Assembly: GCF_900637555.1 (NCBI RefSeq)
Contig: NZ_LR134378.1
Location: 72,001 to 136,000 of the forward strand
Direction: 5' to 3'
DNA: 64,000 nt
Source: Lautropia mirabilis
Lineage (GTDB): Bacteria; Pseudomonadota; Gammaproteobacteria; Burkholderiales; Burkholderiaceae_E
The position numbers and the translations under genes are program-made. Under the pieces are notes generated by a model that saw only the letters and a program-made list of their open reading frames with translations, was not told the DNA's origin and searched no databases. The stretch's first letter is position 1; each line of letters opens with the position of its first letter. Positions 43,743 to 53,117 of the stretch are shown piece after piece.

Positions 43743-45815
43743 TCAACTCCGTCCAACCGATTTGCCGGGGGGCGTGGACGCCCCAACGGACGCCAATGAC
43801 GCCTCCAGCTCACTCACCGCGGCACTCAGCAGGTTGACGGCATCGGAAAGCTTCTTGTGAAAGTCCACATTGGCGGTGTCCAACGTCTTCCGAATGGAAG
43901 CGGCAAAGGCCCCTTGCGCTCCGCCCAGCACCTCGTTGAGGCCATTGAGGTACTCGTTCGCCGCCAGTTGCGCTCTGCCCAGCCCTTGCGCTGATTGCTC
44001 GATGCGCGAAACGATATCCGTGGTCAGAGACGCTTCTCGCCGAGCAGCCTCCACCGTGGCTTTCAATTCGGTCGTCATTGCAGCCATGGCATCACGCTGC
44101 AGCCGGTAGTCCTGCAGTGCGCTCTTGACCGAAGCCGCGCTGTCCTGGAAAGCGGAGGACGCCTCCGTCAGCCCAGAGCTTGCCGTGGTTGCCTTTTCCA
44201 GAACACCTGCCACACCGCTCCCCGCCTTGGCAAAATCCAACGATGCAGCCGCAAGCAACCCGGCGCTGCTCTCCATCTTGCCAATGGATGTAGTTGTGAC
44301 CCCTTCCAGTTTATTGATACTCTGCGCTATCTGGGTACTGATCTCTGCCATCTTCTGAATGACAGAATCCACCGAATCGGAGAGGCTTCTGACCGCCGAT
44401 TCGGTGCGAGAGACCATCGTCTCTTCCCGCTTTCTGACGCTCTCTGCCACCTGGTCCTGACTTTCGCTGAGGGAGTTCATTACTTCGCGCATCGTCGTGC
44501 CAATGGCCGCCAAGGTTTCGCGAAGCTTTTCGTTCGTCTCAGCCGTCGACTGGGACACAAGCGCACGTATCTGCCCGATAAAGGCTTCCGACTGCTCGTT
44601 CATGGCCTGCTGGCGCTTTTCCATCTGGGCAATGGCCTCGGCAAAGCGCTTCGCCATGTCATCACTGGCTCGGCCACTGGTCGCTTCGATGTTCTGCACC
44701 AGCGCCTGAAGTGTGGAGACTGCCTCCTGCATGCTGCGTGCCGTCTGCTGGTTCAGCTCGTTCAAACCCGAAATCTGGCCACCGAACAGCTCATTGAGCC
44801 GCGCGCTGAACTGACTCATCACATCCTGCAGCATGGTGGTGGTCATCGCGCTTTGCTCACCACTGGCGACCTGTACAGCACCCGCGATCTTCTCCAGGGG
44901 CTCCCGGAAGACACCGTTGATGGCGTCACCCAACGCCTGGTTGTTCTCCCTGGCAGAGGCCTTCATGTCCTCCAGAAGACGCTGCTGCTGCTGCTGGGAG
45001 GACTCAATCTGTTGCTTGGTCAGCTCTCGCAGGAGAGTGCCCAGTTCGTTGACCAGCGCATCCTTCAGGATCTTGGACTGACTGGCAGAGTCTTCCGAGG
45101 CCCGAACCAGGCGAGAAAGATACTCTTCACCCGCACCGGCCACAAAGCAAGCATCAATGTCCTGAGCAATCTTCTCTATCCGACGATAGAGCGATGACAG
45201 AAGCAGTTTTTCAAGGAACGTCACCAGCATCGCAGCGCCAATGGCCGACGCCGATACGAGAAACGCCTCTCCCACCTCATTCATCAGCCCACTGAGGCTG
45301 CCACGTACCGTATCGGCATCCTCGCTGACATGAAAGCTCTCAAGACCCCCGATGAGGCCAGTGAAGGTACCAATGATCCCGATACCTGTCAGGAGCCCGG
45401 GCAGATGCTTGAAGAACTCTGTGCGAAGACGACCATCGACCACGGACTGGCCATTGAAGTACATCTCTGCCAGCATCGTCGCTCGAAGCGCCGTAACCAC
45501 ATCCTGGCCATCCTGCACAGCCCTCTGCTCATGCAGGGACTCGCGGTACTCCTTCCAGAGATGAAGCAGATGCCTATCCCTGGCAAAGGCCTTGTCCAGT
45601 TCGGACACGGCCCTGCACGAATCGGGGCCCGTAGAAGAACCTCCCCCAGACTTAAGCCTGGCGAACGCACGCTGAAGCTGAAACAGGCGCCACCAGACAA
45701 ATCCTCCACGAACCAGAAAGAAGACAAGAAAAGTAGCGACAAGGAAAAGAAGAACACCCCCGACCACCAGCAGGGGAGTAGGAAAGGACATAAGTCTTTC
45801 AAGCGGCACGTTCAT
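43743..45815 (-). CDS. zorA: Zorya protein ZorA (MotA-like motor with long tail)
   Basis: A 690-residue protein. TM segments are at about 14-35, 139-158 (LLTGIGIIGTFTGLIGGL, the MotA/ExbB-like core) and 184-208. The cytoplasmic tail from about 210 to 690 is a long helical, coiled-coil-like stretch rich in Gln, Ser, Ala and Glu. In Zorya it forms a tail that projects into the cytoplasm and is needed for signalling to ZorC/ZorD. GGAGG sits seven bases ahead of the ATG. It is first in the zorABCD operon and visibly poorer in G/C than the flanking genes, which fits horizontal transfer. Confidence 0.93.
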   Translation of the reverse strand: MNVPLERLMSFPTPLLVVGGVLLFLVATFLVFFLVRGGFVWWRLFQLQRAFARLKSGGGSSTGPDSCRAVSELDKAFARDRHLLHLWKEYRESLHEQRAVQDGQDVVTALRATMLAEMYFNGQSVVDGRLRTEFFKHLPGLLTGIGIIGTFTGLIGGLESFHVSEDADTVRGSLSGLMNEVGEAFLVSASAIGAAMLVTFLEKLLLSSLYRRIEKIAQDIDACFVAGAGEEYLSRLVRASEDSASQSKILKDALVNELGTLLRELTKQQIESSQQQQQRLLEDMKASARENNQALGDAINGVFREPLEKIAGAVQVASGEQSAMTTTMLQDVMSQFSARLNELFGGQISGLNELNQQTARSMQEAVSTLQALVQNIEATSGRASDDMAKRFAEAIAQMEKRQQAMNEQSEAFIGQIRALVSQSTAETNEKLRETLAAIGTTMREVMNSLSESQDQVAESVRKREETMVSRTESAVRSLSDSVDSVIQKMAEISTQIAQSINKLEGVTTTSIGKMESSAGLLAAASLDFAKAGSGVAGVLEKATTASSGLTEASSAFQDSAASVKSALQDYRLQRDAMAAMTTELKATVEAARREASLTTDIVSRIEQSAQGLGRAQLAANEYLNGLNEVLGGAQGAFAASIRKTLDTANVDFHKKLSDAVNLLSAAVSELEASLASVGASTPPGKSVGRS

Positions 45816-46060
45816 GCGCGCACCTCCAGATAAGCAGCTCGCATGACAACGGCGTGCCTCTGCCCGGATAGATCACCGGGATGCACCTGCCCTTGTTCTG
45901 CCTGCCCCGACGTTACCGGCAGACTGTCGGCGGATGTGCCAAGGCTGCCCACTGCGCCTTCCGCAGCACGCATCATCGAAACAACAGAATATGTCCTGCC
46001 AAAAAAAGCGAAGGCATGCACCCCCAGCCCTCCGCCGCTACTCCACGCCACGTCTTCCAT
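45812..46060 (-). CDS. Possible small leader ORF overlapping the zorA start
   Basis: An 82-codon frame beginning MEDVAWSSGG ends with TGA overlapping the zorA ATG (ATGA). It has no ribosome binding site and no recognisable domain. It could couple translation to zorA, or be chance. The rest of 46061-46387 shows only A/T-rich sequence (about 46070-46140) that probably holds the zor promoter. Confidence 0.25.
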   Translation of the reverse strand: MEDVAWSSGGGLGVHAFAFFGRTYSVVSMMRAAEGAVGSLGTSADSLPVTSGQAEQGQVHPGDLSGQRHAVVMRAAYLEVRA

Positions 46061-46387
46061 ACTGCAATGAAAGCCATTTATGATTTTTGTCTGATGCTAT
46101 CACGCAGTAAATAACGCCCAGCAGCGTGTAAATTATTGAGGGACTTCCCTCATCCAACCGTATCGTTTGCACAACAAAGGATCTGGATGCCAGTCATATT
46201 TTCGCAACGCCATGTGCCACTCGCTCCGGCAGAGAAGCCGCTCATCTCCTTTGCTGCCCCAGCACGATGACCTGAGACCAGCGGTATGCTTTCAAGTCGA
46301 CGGCCGTGAACGGCATTGCAAGCGTGTGGGATGAGAACGTTCTGGAGCACCCGATCTCCATGGACCAGCCGAAGGTCTGATCCTTCC
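46061..46387. other. Gap at the zorA side of the island
   Basis: No gene is supported here. An A/T-rich block (46065-46140) contains TTTACA at about 46120-46125 on the minus strand, a weak candidate for the zorA promoter. A 33-codon open stretch (46272-46380, plus strand) without a start codon of its own could be a gene fragment but is not recognisable. Confidence 0.4.
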
Positions 46388-46714
46388 TCACACCCCCAAC
46401 CACTCCGCCACCCCCCTACCAAACAGCAGGATGGCAGCCGCAAAGACAAAGAGCAGCACGATGAACCAGATGGGTTCATCGATGCGGTTGCGGGCCGACT
46501 GGCGCAGCAGCAGCAGGGTGAAGGCGAGATAGACCAGCACGCCGGCGATGGAGGTAGTGCTGACCTGGCCCAGGCGTCCGTCGATGGGGGTCAGGACCAG
46601 GACCGAGGGCACCAGGCCGTAGACGAGGGATATCCACCAGCCGCCCAGCGGGGAACGTGCCCTGCTGGCCGATACGGCGGTTTCGGCGCGGGTGTCGGTC
46701 TGGTCTTGTCGCAT
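46388..46714 (-). CDS. Small hypothetical membrane protein with three TM segments
   Basis: A 108-residue protein with three hydrophobic segments: WWISLVYGLVPSVLVLTP (about 26-43), TTSIAGVLVYLAFTLLLL (52-70) and EPIWFIVLLFVFAAAILLFG (80-100). The N-terminal 22 residues are hydrophilic. Start ATG follows AGGGGGCG at good spacing; the frame is open for 26 codons upstream. No family is recognised. It lies between the Zorya island and the asparaginase gene, on the same strand as zor but separated by 570 bp from zorA. Confidence 0.6.
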   Translation of the reverse strand: MRQDQTDTRAETAVSASRARSPLGGWWISLVYGLVPSVLVLTPIDGRLGQVSTTSIAGVLVYLAFTLLLLRQSARNRIDEPIWFIVLLFVFAAAILLFGRGVAEWLGV

Positions 46715-47114
46715 GGTGTCGCCCCCTGTCTGTGGCTTTACGGGCAGGCAGTCGGCCGCGCGGGTGGCCGCTGTCTTCCTCGGTGGCAGCATCTTTACGG
46801 GCTGCTCATGTGTACCGGGTCATCCGGGTCTGAAAAGGCGGCCCTGTCCTGCCGCTGCCTGCCCGATGCCAGGTTCTTCGAGTGTATCCAGCAAACGCCT
46901 CCTTCCGGCGCTTTGCCCCCTGGTTTTACCCGGCCATCCTTGCGGCGCCGGCCATGCCAGGGGTGCTGAATGAGTGCACACCCCATGGGCTACACTTGCC
47001 GTGCGGTCGGTACCGGCCATTTCCGCACGGGAGCCGTTTCCGCATGCGAGCCGTACCCACGCACCGACCGCCCCCTGTCTGCCGTTTCCCCCGATTCACC
47101 CCGGTCTCTCTGCC
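46715..47114. other. Divergent gap ahead of the asparaginase gene
   Basis: 400 bp with no gene that I can support, between the minus-strand membrane protein and the plus-strand asparaginase. The promoters of both are presumably here. Confidence 0.4.
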
Positions 47115-48200
47115 ATGGCCTCCTCCTCCACATCCTCTCCCCCTTCGCTCCTGATCATCGGCACGGGCGGCACCATTGCCGGTGTGGCCCCGTCGGCGGG
47201 CAGCACAGCCGGCTACCAGGCGGGGGCGCTGCCCATCGGGCAGATTCTGGATTCCGTGCCGGGGTTGTCGGGCCTGGTGCCGGAGGGGCGGCTGGCCACC
47301 GAGCAGGTCTTCTCGATCCCCAGTGAACAGATGAGCGGGGCGCACTGGCTGCAGCTTGCGGGCCGGCTGCGGACGTGGCTGAGCGGTGACGAGGCGCCCG
47401 ATGCCATTGTCATCACGCACGGCACCGACACGCTGGAGGAGACGGCGTTCTTCCTGTCGCTGGTGCTGCCGGCCACGCGGCCGGCGCTGCTGACGGGGGC
47501 AATGCGACCGGCCAGCGCGCTCAGTGCCGATGGGCCGGGCAATCTGTACGATGCTTGCCGCTTTGCGCTGGCGGCACGACAGGCCGGCATCGGCGGGGTG
47601 TTCGTGAGCTTTGGCGGCCGGGTGCTGCGTGCGGATGCGGTGTACAAGCAGCACGCAAACCGGACGGATGCCTTTGCGCAACGCTTCGGTCAGCCGGTGG
47701 CCTGGCTGGAGGCGGACCGGCCGTGCTGGCAGCCGGCGCTGGCGGCCGGAGGGTTGCAGGGGCAGTTTGCAACGCTGGGGCTGGAGGATACGGCTGCCAC
47801 GGCGGAAGGCGATGCCGCATCGATGACGCTGCCCCCGGTGGGCATCGTGCCCCAGCACGTGGATGCTGACCCGGCCATGGTGGCCTGGCTGCGGTCACGG
47901 GGCTGTCAGGGGCTGGTGCTGGCCGGCACGGGCGTCGGCACCATGCCGGTGCCCATGCGGGCGGCGCTGGCCCAGGCGCGCCAGGCGGGCTGTCTGGTGG
48001 TGCGTGCCAGTCGGGTACCGGAAGGTTATGTGGGGCGCAATACGGAAGCCAGGCCGGAAGACGGCGACGATGCGCTGGATTTCATTGCAGCCGGCTGGCT
48101 GGACGCCCGCAAGGCGCGCATTCTGCTGCAGCTCTGCCTGGCAGCAAAGATGGGTAACGCCCGGGAGATTCAGGCGCTCTTCGAGCGTTGTTCACCGTGA
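47115..48200 (+). CDS. L-asparaginase
   Basis: A 361-residue enzyme that hydrolyses asparagine to aspartate and ammonia. The first catalytic Thr is in LIIGTGGTIAG (about residues 13-23) and the second Thr-Asp pair in VITHGTDTLEETAFFL. MRPASALSADGPGNLYDA is also a standard block of the family. There is no signal peptide at the chosen start, so it is probably cytosolic (AnsA-like), though the N-terminus is Ser/Pro-rich. The upstream frame is open for 47 more codons but is low-complexity and Pro-rich. It converges on ubiJ with 35 bp between the stops. Confidence 0.88.
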   Translation: MASSSTSSPPSLLIIGTGGTIAGVAPSAGSTAGYQAGALPIGQILDSVPGLSGLVPEGRLATEQVFSIPSEQMSGAHWLQLAGRLRTWLSGDEAPDAIVITHGTDTLEETAFFLSLVLPATRPALLTGAMRPASALSADGPGNLYDACRFALAARQAGIGGVFVSFGGRVLRADAVYKQHANRTDAFAQRFGQPVAWLEADRPCWQPALAAGGLQGQFATLGLEDTAATAEGDAASMTLPPVGIVPQHVDADPAMVAWLRSRGCQGLVLAGTGVGTMPVPMRAALAQARQAGCLVVRASRVPEGYVGRNTEARPEDGDDALDFIAAGWLDARKARILLQLCLAAKMGNAREIQALFERCSP

Positions 48201-48235
48201 GGCGGCCTTTCCCGGACTGACCTGGCCGTCCCCGC

Positions 48236-48952
48236 TCAACGCCCGCGTGCTCCCTCCAGCCAATCTAGGCGCTGGGCCAGGCTGCGCACGCCATCGGACC
48301 ATTCCTCGAACTCGGGCCGCGAGACCAGCACGCCGGTTCCTGAAGCCAGGTGATCGGCCAGGGCGTCCTGCAGCCGGCCGCCAACCTCTGCGGCGTGCAC
48401 GCGGGCATCACGCCAGAACTGGCCAGCACGATGAGCCGCCACGTCGCCCACCACCTGGCTGAGGTCTTCCTCCACGTCCCAGTGCAGGGCCTTGGCCACA
48501 TCGCCCAGGGCCTGGGCCAGCATCACATCGCCTTCGATGCGCAGCGTGGCGCCCAAGGCCAGCGGGCCTTCGCGCAGCACCCGAAAGAGCGCATCCACGG
48601 TGGGGCGCGCCGTCAGCACCACGGCCGGTTCTTCGCCGGACACAGCAGTCAGCATGCCGTCGACACCGATACGGGCATCGGCCTGCAGGGTGGGCAGGCG
48701 CAGAAAGCCCTCGTCGGATGCCGGTTCGGCGCTGACCCTCGGGGCCGCGGCCGAACGCGGAGCAGTGCCCGCCTTCGCGGGACGAGGCGCTGCCTTGCCC
48801 CCCTGCCCGCCCGCGGTGGGCGGCAAGGCCCGGATGCGCACCACGTGGCCAGCATGGCTGGCCAGCAGTTCACGCAGCCAGGGCTGCTGGCCGGTGATGT
48901 GGTTGATGGCCGACAGCACCAGCTGGGCAACGGGTAGCGGGATCTGGAACAT
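48236..48952 (-). CDS. ubiJ: UbiJ-like ubiquinone biosynthesis accessory factor (SCP2 domain)
   Basis: A 238-residue protein. The N-terminus (IPLPVAQLVLSAINHITGQQ, residues 3-22) is the lipid-binding start of the SCP2-like domain. A Pro/Ala/Arg-rich insertion follows at about 50-85. The second half (LRIEGDVMLAQALGDVAKAL, DVEEDLSQVVGDVAAHR) is typical of UbiJ, which gathers the ubiquinone enzymes around a lipid intermediate. UbiE lies in the same minus-strand cluster, but malic enzyme interrupts it, and the expected ubiB is not next. The start is the Met that opens the domain. Confidence 0.82.
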   Translation of the reverse strand: MFQIPLPVAQLVLSAINHITGQQPWLRELLASHAGHVVRIRALPPTAGGQGGKAAPRPAKAGTAPRSAAAPRVSAEPASDEGFLRLPTLQADARIGVDGMLTAVSGEEPAVVLTARPTVDALFRVLREGPLALGATLRIEGDVMLAQALGDVAKALHWDVEEDLSQVVGDVAAHRAGQFWRDARVHAAEVGGRLQDALADHLASGTGVLVSRPEFEEWSDGVRSLAQRLDWLEGARGR

Positions 48953-49027
48953 GGTGATATCTCGGGCGGAACTGGCGGCCATTATAGGCATCCGGAGATA
49001 ACGAGGCATGCTCCAGGACCGCACCTG

Positions 49028-50674
49028 TCATGAAGCGGCCGGATAGGCCGGCTGCCACATGGCATCCTGCACGGCCTGCACCCAGTTGTCATGCTGGCGG
49101 GTGGCCACACCCTCGGCCACAGCCTGCTTGGCCACGGCAACCGCCACAGTGGCGGACGAGGCGCGCAGATTGTCCACGGGCGGGAGCAGCGAGGCCCCCA
49201 GCTCCTGCGGGTTGACCTGTCCGGCCACCGCCTGGGCTGCGGCCAGCAGCATGCCGTCGGTGACGTGCCGCGCCCCCGAAACGATGACACCCAGGCCCAG
49301 ACCGGGGTAGAGCAGCGCATTGTTGCCCTGGCCAATATGGAACTTCGTTCCCTGGTAGCTGACGGGCTCGACGGGAATGCCCGTGGCCACCAGTGCCTTG
49401 CCGCCGGACCAGGGGATGGCGTCCGACGGGAGGACCTCGATGCGTTCGGTGGGGTTGGACAGAGGCAGCAGAATGGGGCGCTCCACGCCGGCGCACAGAG
49501 CCTCGATCACCTCCTTGGTGAAGGCACCGTGATCGGTGGAGGTTCCGATGAGGATGCTGGGCTTGACCTGCTTCACGACCTCCAGCAGGCCAATCTTGCC
49601 GTCCTGCCGTTTCCAGCTGGAAACCTCGGCAGCCGGGCGGGCGTATTCCTGCTGGTAGTCGGGCAACCCCTGCATGTCATCGGTCACCAGACCGTTGATG
49701 TCGATCAGCCAGACACGCTTCCTGGCTTCTTCACGGCTCAGGCCGTCACGTTCCATGGCGGCGCTGATCTGGTCGGCCATGCCGGTGCCGGCGGTACCCG
49801 CGCCGTACACCACCAGCCGCTGATCGGCAAAGCCCTGTTTCGTCACCTTCAGCCCGGAGATCACGGCCGCCATGACGATGGCGCCGGTTCCTTGCATGTC
49901 ATCGTTGAAGATGCGGTAGCGCTCGCGGTTCTTCACCAGGATGCGGCGAGCGTTGCCCGGTCCGAAGTCCTCGAAGTGCAGCAGCGCCCGGGGAAACATT
50001 TCACTGGCCACCTGCAGATAGGTATCGATGAGGCGCTCGTAGCGTTCGCCACGCACACGGGCATGGCGATTGCCCAGGTAGGCGGGATCGTTGAGCAGCT
50101 GCTCGTTGTCGGTGCCCACATCCAGATTCACGGCGATCACCCGGTCAGGGTGGATACCCGCGGCGGCCGTGTAGACAGCCAGCTTGCCAACGGAGATATC
50201 GGTACCGTTCACGCCCCAGTCACCGATGCCCAGAATCTCCTCTGCATCCGAGACCACCAGCAGGTCCACGTCATCGGGCCCCAGACCCAGCGTTTCGAAG
50301 GATGCTCGAACGTTCTCGGGATGATTCACATCCAGGTACACGGCGCGCGAACGACGGTAGTCCCGGCTCCATTTCTTGATGGCCTCACCGACGGTGGGGT
50401 CGTAAACGATGGGCAGCATTTCCACCAGGTGATCAGTCAGCAACCGGTAGTAGAGCACCTCGTTGCGGTTGTGCAGCTGGTCCAGGTAGACGTACTTCTC
50501 GATGTCGCTTTCATAGCCGGAGTACTGGCGGTAAGCGCGCGCGGCCTGCTGCTCCAGCGTCTCCACGGCCACCGGCAGCCGGCCGGTCAGTCCATACCGG
50601 GCGCGCTCTTCCAGGGTGAAGGCCGTGCCCTTGTTGGTGAGAGGATTCTTCAGGATGTCGGGGGTTTTGCTCAT
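49028..50674 (-). CDS. NAD-type malic enzyme (oxaloacetate-decarboxylating)
   Basis: A 548-residue cytosolic enzyme converting malate to pyruvate and CO2. The length and the order of motifs fit the large SfcA/MaeA group: YRLLTDHLVEMLPIVYDPTV near the start, the active-site GDWGVNGTDISVGKLAVY, the metal-binding EDFGPGNARRIL, the nucleotide-binding GAGTAGTGMADQI, and LPLSNPTERIE near the end. Cofactor preference (NAD rather than NADP) is by family. AGGAG lies six bases before the ATG. The gene separates ubiJ from tim44, which is an unusual place for it. Confidence 0.92.
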   Translation of the reverse strand: MSKTPDILKNPLTNKGTAFTLEERARYGLTGRLPVAVETLEQQAARAYRQYSGYESDIEKYVYLDQLHNRNEVLYYRLLTDHLVEMLPIVYDPTVGEAIKKWSRDYRRSRAVYLDVNHPENVRASFETLGLGPDDVDLLVVSDAEEILGIGDWGVNGTDISVGKLAVYTAAAGIHPDRVIAVNLDVGTDNEQLLNDPAYLGNRHARVRGERYERLIDTYLQVASEMFPRALLHFEDFGPGNARRILVKNRERYRIFNDDMQGTGAIVMAAVISGLKVTKQGFADQRLVVYGAGTAGTGMADQISAAMERDGLSREEARKRVWLIDINGLVTDDMQGLPDYQQEYARPAAEVSSWKRQDGKIGLLEVVKQVKPSILIGTSTDHGAFTKEVIEALCAGVERPILLPLSNPTERIEVLPSDAIPWSGGKALVATGIPVEPVSYQGTKFHIGQGNNALLYPGLGLGVIVSGARHVTDGMLLAAAQAVAGQVNPQELGASLLPPVDNLRASSATVAVAVAKQAVAEGVATRQHDNWVQAVQDAMWQPAYPAAS

Positions 50675-50822
50675 TGTTGGCTCCTGTCGGTGGCATGCGC
50701 CCAGCTTGAAGGCACAGCCTGACACGGATACGAACGAGCGGACGGAATTACCCGTTGACACTGCAGGCATTTAGCCAGGGAGGCCCCCCGCGGTGTGATT
50801 CATGACGAGGCACCCTTGAAAC

Positions 50823-50859
50823 AAAAACCCGCCCCGACGCATGCACGCGTGGGGCGGGT
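50823..50859 (-). terminator. Terminator after the Tim44-like gene
   Basis: ACCCGCCCC pairs with GGGGCGGGT, with ACGC/GCGT pairing inside the loop. Five A residues on the plus strand give a T-run on the minus strand. It lies about 100 bases after the stop codon. Confidence 0.75.
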
Positions 50860-50960
50860 GTGTGTCTGGCGAGACCAGGGGCGCAACCTCCGTGAAGGTG
50901 CCGCCCCCGACCTGCCCGGCGCCGGCAGGCAGCGCCGTGGCCTGGGTGCCGATCAGCCGA

Positions 50961-51917
50961 TCAGTTGGGCTGCTGGATGCCGGCCAGCACCCAGCCGGAA
51001 GCGCCGGAGGCGGGGCGGGTGAAGTTCCAGATCTCGGAGAACGGCTCGGCCGGGCTGTTGGGCTCTTCGCGGATGAGGCCGCTGAAGAGCACGCTGGCCA
51101 CCAGGATGGGGCCTTCCTGGTGCATGCCGGTCAGTTCGGCGTTCAGCTCGACCACTTCGGTGGTCTGCGGGGCGCTGCCGCGCTGCATCATGTCGATGTT
51201 CAGCTCGCCGAACATCTCGGGCGAGGTGAACTCGCGCAGGTCGTCGGCGTTGCGGGCATCGAAGGCCGCCTGCAGGCGGACGAACTGGACCTTGGCCTGG
51301 CGCACGAAGGCTTCGGTATCGAAACCACCGGGCACCTGCATGGCGGCGGTGTAGCCGCTGACGGTCGAGTCAGCAGCAGGCGCCTGAGCCGCACCGGCGG
51401 CCGGCGTCTGGCTGAACAGGCCACCGGCGTTGCTGTTCTGGCGGAACATGTCGTTCTGGCCCTGCTTGCCGCTGTTGTTGAAGGCGTCACGCAGGTTGCC
51501 GGCAAACGGGGCCCCGCTGCCGGCCGCCTGTGCCTGCTGCTGTTGCTGCAGACGCTTGCCGAACATGCGGAAGGCAAAGATGGCCAGGCCGGCCAGCAGG
51601 ATCATCAGCAAGAAGATGCCGGAGCCTTCACCCAGGCCGAAGGCCGAGGCCAGGGCGCTGAGGCCCAGGCCGGCGGCCAGACCGCCCAGCAGGCCCATGC
51701 CGAAGCCGGGCCGACGGCCGTTGTTGGCCTGGGCAGCCTGCTGCTGCCGGTTGTTGGCCATGGCGTTGTTCTGCTGAGCCGGCGCGGTACGTTGAATGGT
51801 GCTGTTCTGGCGACCGATGCTGCGGCCGCCACCGATCCGGGCGGCTTCGGCGCTGTCGGTAATGAACATGACCGAGCTGGCCAGCACGACCATCAGCATC
51901 ATCAGGAATTTTTTCAT
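50961..51917 (-). CDS. Tim44-like domain membrane protein
   Basis: A 318-residue protein. An N-terminal signal/TM helix (residues 1-24, FLMMLMVVLASSVMFITDSAEA) is followed by a Gln/Asn-rich stretch. A Gly-rich TM segment (GLLGGLAAGLGLSALASAFG and IFLLMILLAGLAIFAFRMFG) leads to the C-terminal Tim44-like domain (about 170-318, with FVRQAKVQFVRLQAAFDARN and FTSPEMFGELN). The family binds membranes in the mitochondrial import motor; in bacteria the function is unclear. In many Burkholderiales it lies between ubiE and ubiJ as here. AGAGGAA precedes the ATG. Confidence 0.85.
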   Translation of the reverse strand: MKKFLMMLMVVLASSVMFITDSAEAARIGGGRSIGRQNSTIQRTAPAQQNNAMANNRQQQAAQANNGRRPGFGMGLLGGLAAGLGLSALASAFGLGEGSGIFLLMILLAGLAIFAFRMFGKRLQQQQQAQAAGSGAPFAGNLRDAFNNSGKQGQNDMFRQNSNAGGLFSQTPAAGAAQAPAADSTVSGYTAAMQVPGGFDTEAFVRQAKVQFVRLQAAFDARNADDLREFTSPEMFGELNIDMMQRGSAPQTTEVVELNAELTGMHQEGPILVASVLFSGLIREEPNSPAEPFSEIWNFTRPASGASGWVLAGIQQPN

Positions 51918-52252
51918 GTGAGTTCCTCTGTCCAAGCGAATGTGTGGTTGGGCAACGGGGAAACTGGGGAAGGCCGAAAATGGGCGCCTTCCCGGGGGCC
52001 GAGGGCTCGGCCAGGCTTTTTCGGTCATCTACCGGGCATCTGCCCGGATCGACCACCCAACGTGCACGAAAACACGGTGTGTGGTGTGACCTCCGCCGTA
52101 GATGGGGGCGGTCCGCCAAAATACAACAGGATGCGGAAAACCACAATGCCCGTTTGCGCAGCCCCCCGAACCAGCGGGCGGCAGGCCCGACATGCAGCGT
52201 ACCGCAGGCCGCCCCGGCGAGATCGGGGCAAGGGATCAGGTCAGGCCCGGAA
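51918..52252. other. Gap between ubiE and the Tim44-like gene
   Basis: 335 bp with no gene. A hairpin GGCCGA-GGGC-TCGGCC followed by AGGCTTTTT (about 51998-52021) has a plus-strand T-run, although no plus-strand gene precedes it. Confidence 0.4.
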
Positions 52253-52993
52253 TCAGTCCAGCCGCACGCCTTGGTGCAGGGCCACCACGCCGGCGGTCAT
52301 GTTGAAGTAGCGCACCTGACCGAAGCCGGCGTCACGGAACATCTGGGCCAGGGTTTCCTGGTCGGGGTGCATGCGGATGGATTCGGCCAGGTAGCGATAG
52401 CTCTCGGCGTCGTGGGCCACGACCTTGCCGATGAGGGGCAGCACACCGAAGGAGAAGGCGTCGTAGGGGCGACGCAGCGGCTCCCAGACCTTGGAAAATT
52501 CCAGCACCAGTGCCTTGCCGCCGGTCTTGAGGACGCGGTGGATCTCCTTCAGGGCCTCTTCCTTGTGGGTCATGTTGCGCAGGCCGAAGGCCAGCGTCAC
52601 ACGATCGAAGCTCTTGTCGGGGAACGGCAGTTTCTCGGCGTCGCACTGCACGGTGGGGACGGTCAAGCCGTCATCCAGCGCCCGGTCACGCCCCACGGCC
52701 AGCATGGCGGCGTTGATGTCGGTCATCCAGACCTCGACGCCAGGCTTTTTGGCCATGGCACGGGCCAGGTCGCCACTGCCAGTGGCCAGATCCAGCACCT
52801 TCATGCCGGGGCGCAGGGCTGCCTGCCCCACGGTGAAGTGCTTCCAGAGCCGGTGCAGACCGCCCGACATCAGGTCGTTCATCAGGTCATAGCGGCTGGC
52901 CACCGAATCGAACACGCCACGCACCCGGCCAGCCTTCTCGGTGGCATCGACCTGCTGGTAGCCAAAGTGGGTTTTCTCGTGGGTGTCGGGCAT
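52253..52993 (-). CDS. ubiE: Ubiquinone/menaquinone C-methyltransferase UbiE
   Basis: A 246-residue SAM-dependent methyltransferase that adds the C-methyl group to the quinone ring. It shows [21 protein letters not shown] at the N-terminus, the SAM motif [12 protein letters not shown] (about residues 65-76), and the UbiE-specific [21 protein letters not shown] and [10 protein letters not shown]. It has a strong GGAGG six bases before the ATG. It belongs to a HIT - DUF971 - ubiE - tim44 - ubiJ cluster. Confidence 0.96.
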   Translation of the reverse strand: MPDTHEKTHFGYQQVDATEKAGRVRGVFDSVASRYDLMNDLMSGGLHRLWKHFTVGQAALRPGMKVLDLATGSGDLARAMAKKPGVEVWMTDINAAMLAVGRDRALDDGLTVPTVQCDAEKLPFPDKSFDRVTLAFGLRNMTHKEEALKEIHRVLKTGGKALVLEFSKVWEPLRRPYDAFSFGVLPLIGKVVAHDAESYRYLAESIRMHPDQETLAQMFRDAGFGQVRYFNMTAGVVALHQGVRLD

Positions 52994-53117
52994 GAAAGCC
53001 TCCGTGAATGGTGTTTTTGTCTGCGGGTGAGAAGCGTGCCTTCACCCGGAAACGGCACGCCGCGGGGCCTGAGATTGCCCCGGCAGCGGCCGGACGCAAG
53101 AGGGAGCGAGTACAGGA

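Noticed and set aside
46272-46380. Open stretch RYAFKSTAVNGIASVWDE... on the plus strand beside the Zorya island
   Set aside because: It has no start codon or ribosome binding site, is only 33 codons, and I cannot match it to a family. It may be a gene remnant but is not supported.
51998-52021. Terminator with plus-strand T-run between ubiE and tim44
   Set aside because: No plus-strand gene or promoter is seen before it, and the stem has only six pairs; it is left as a remark in the gap entry.
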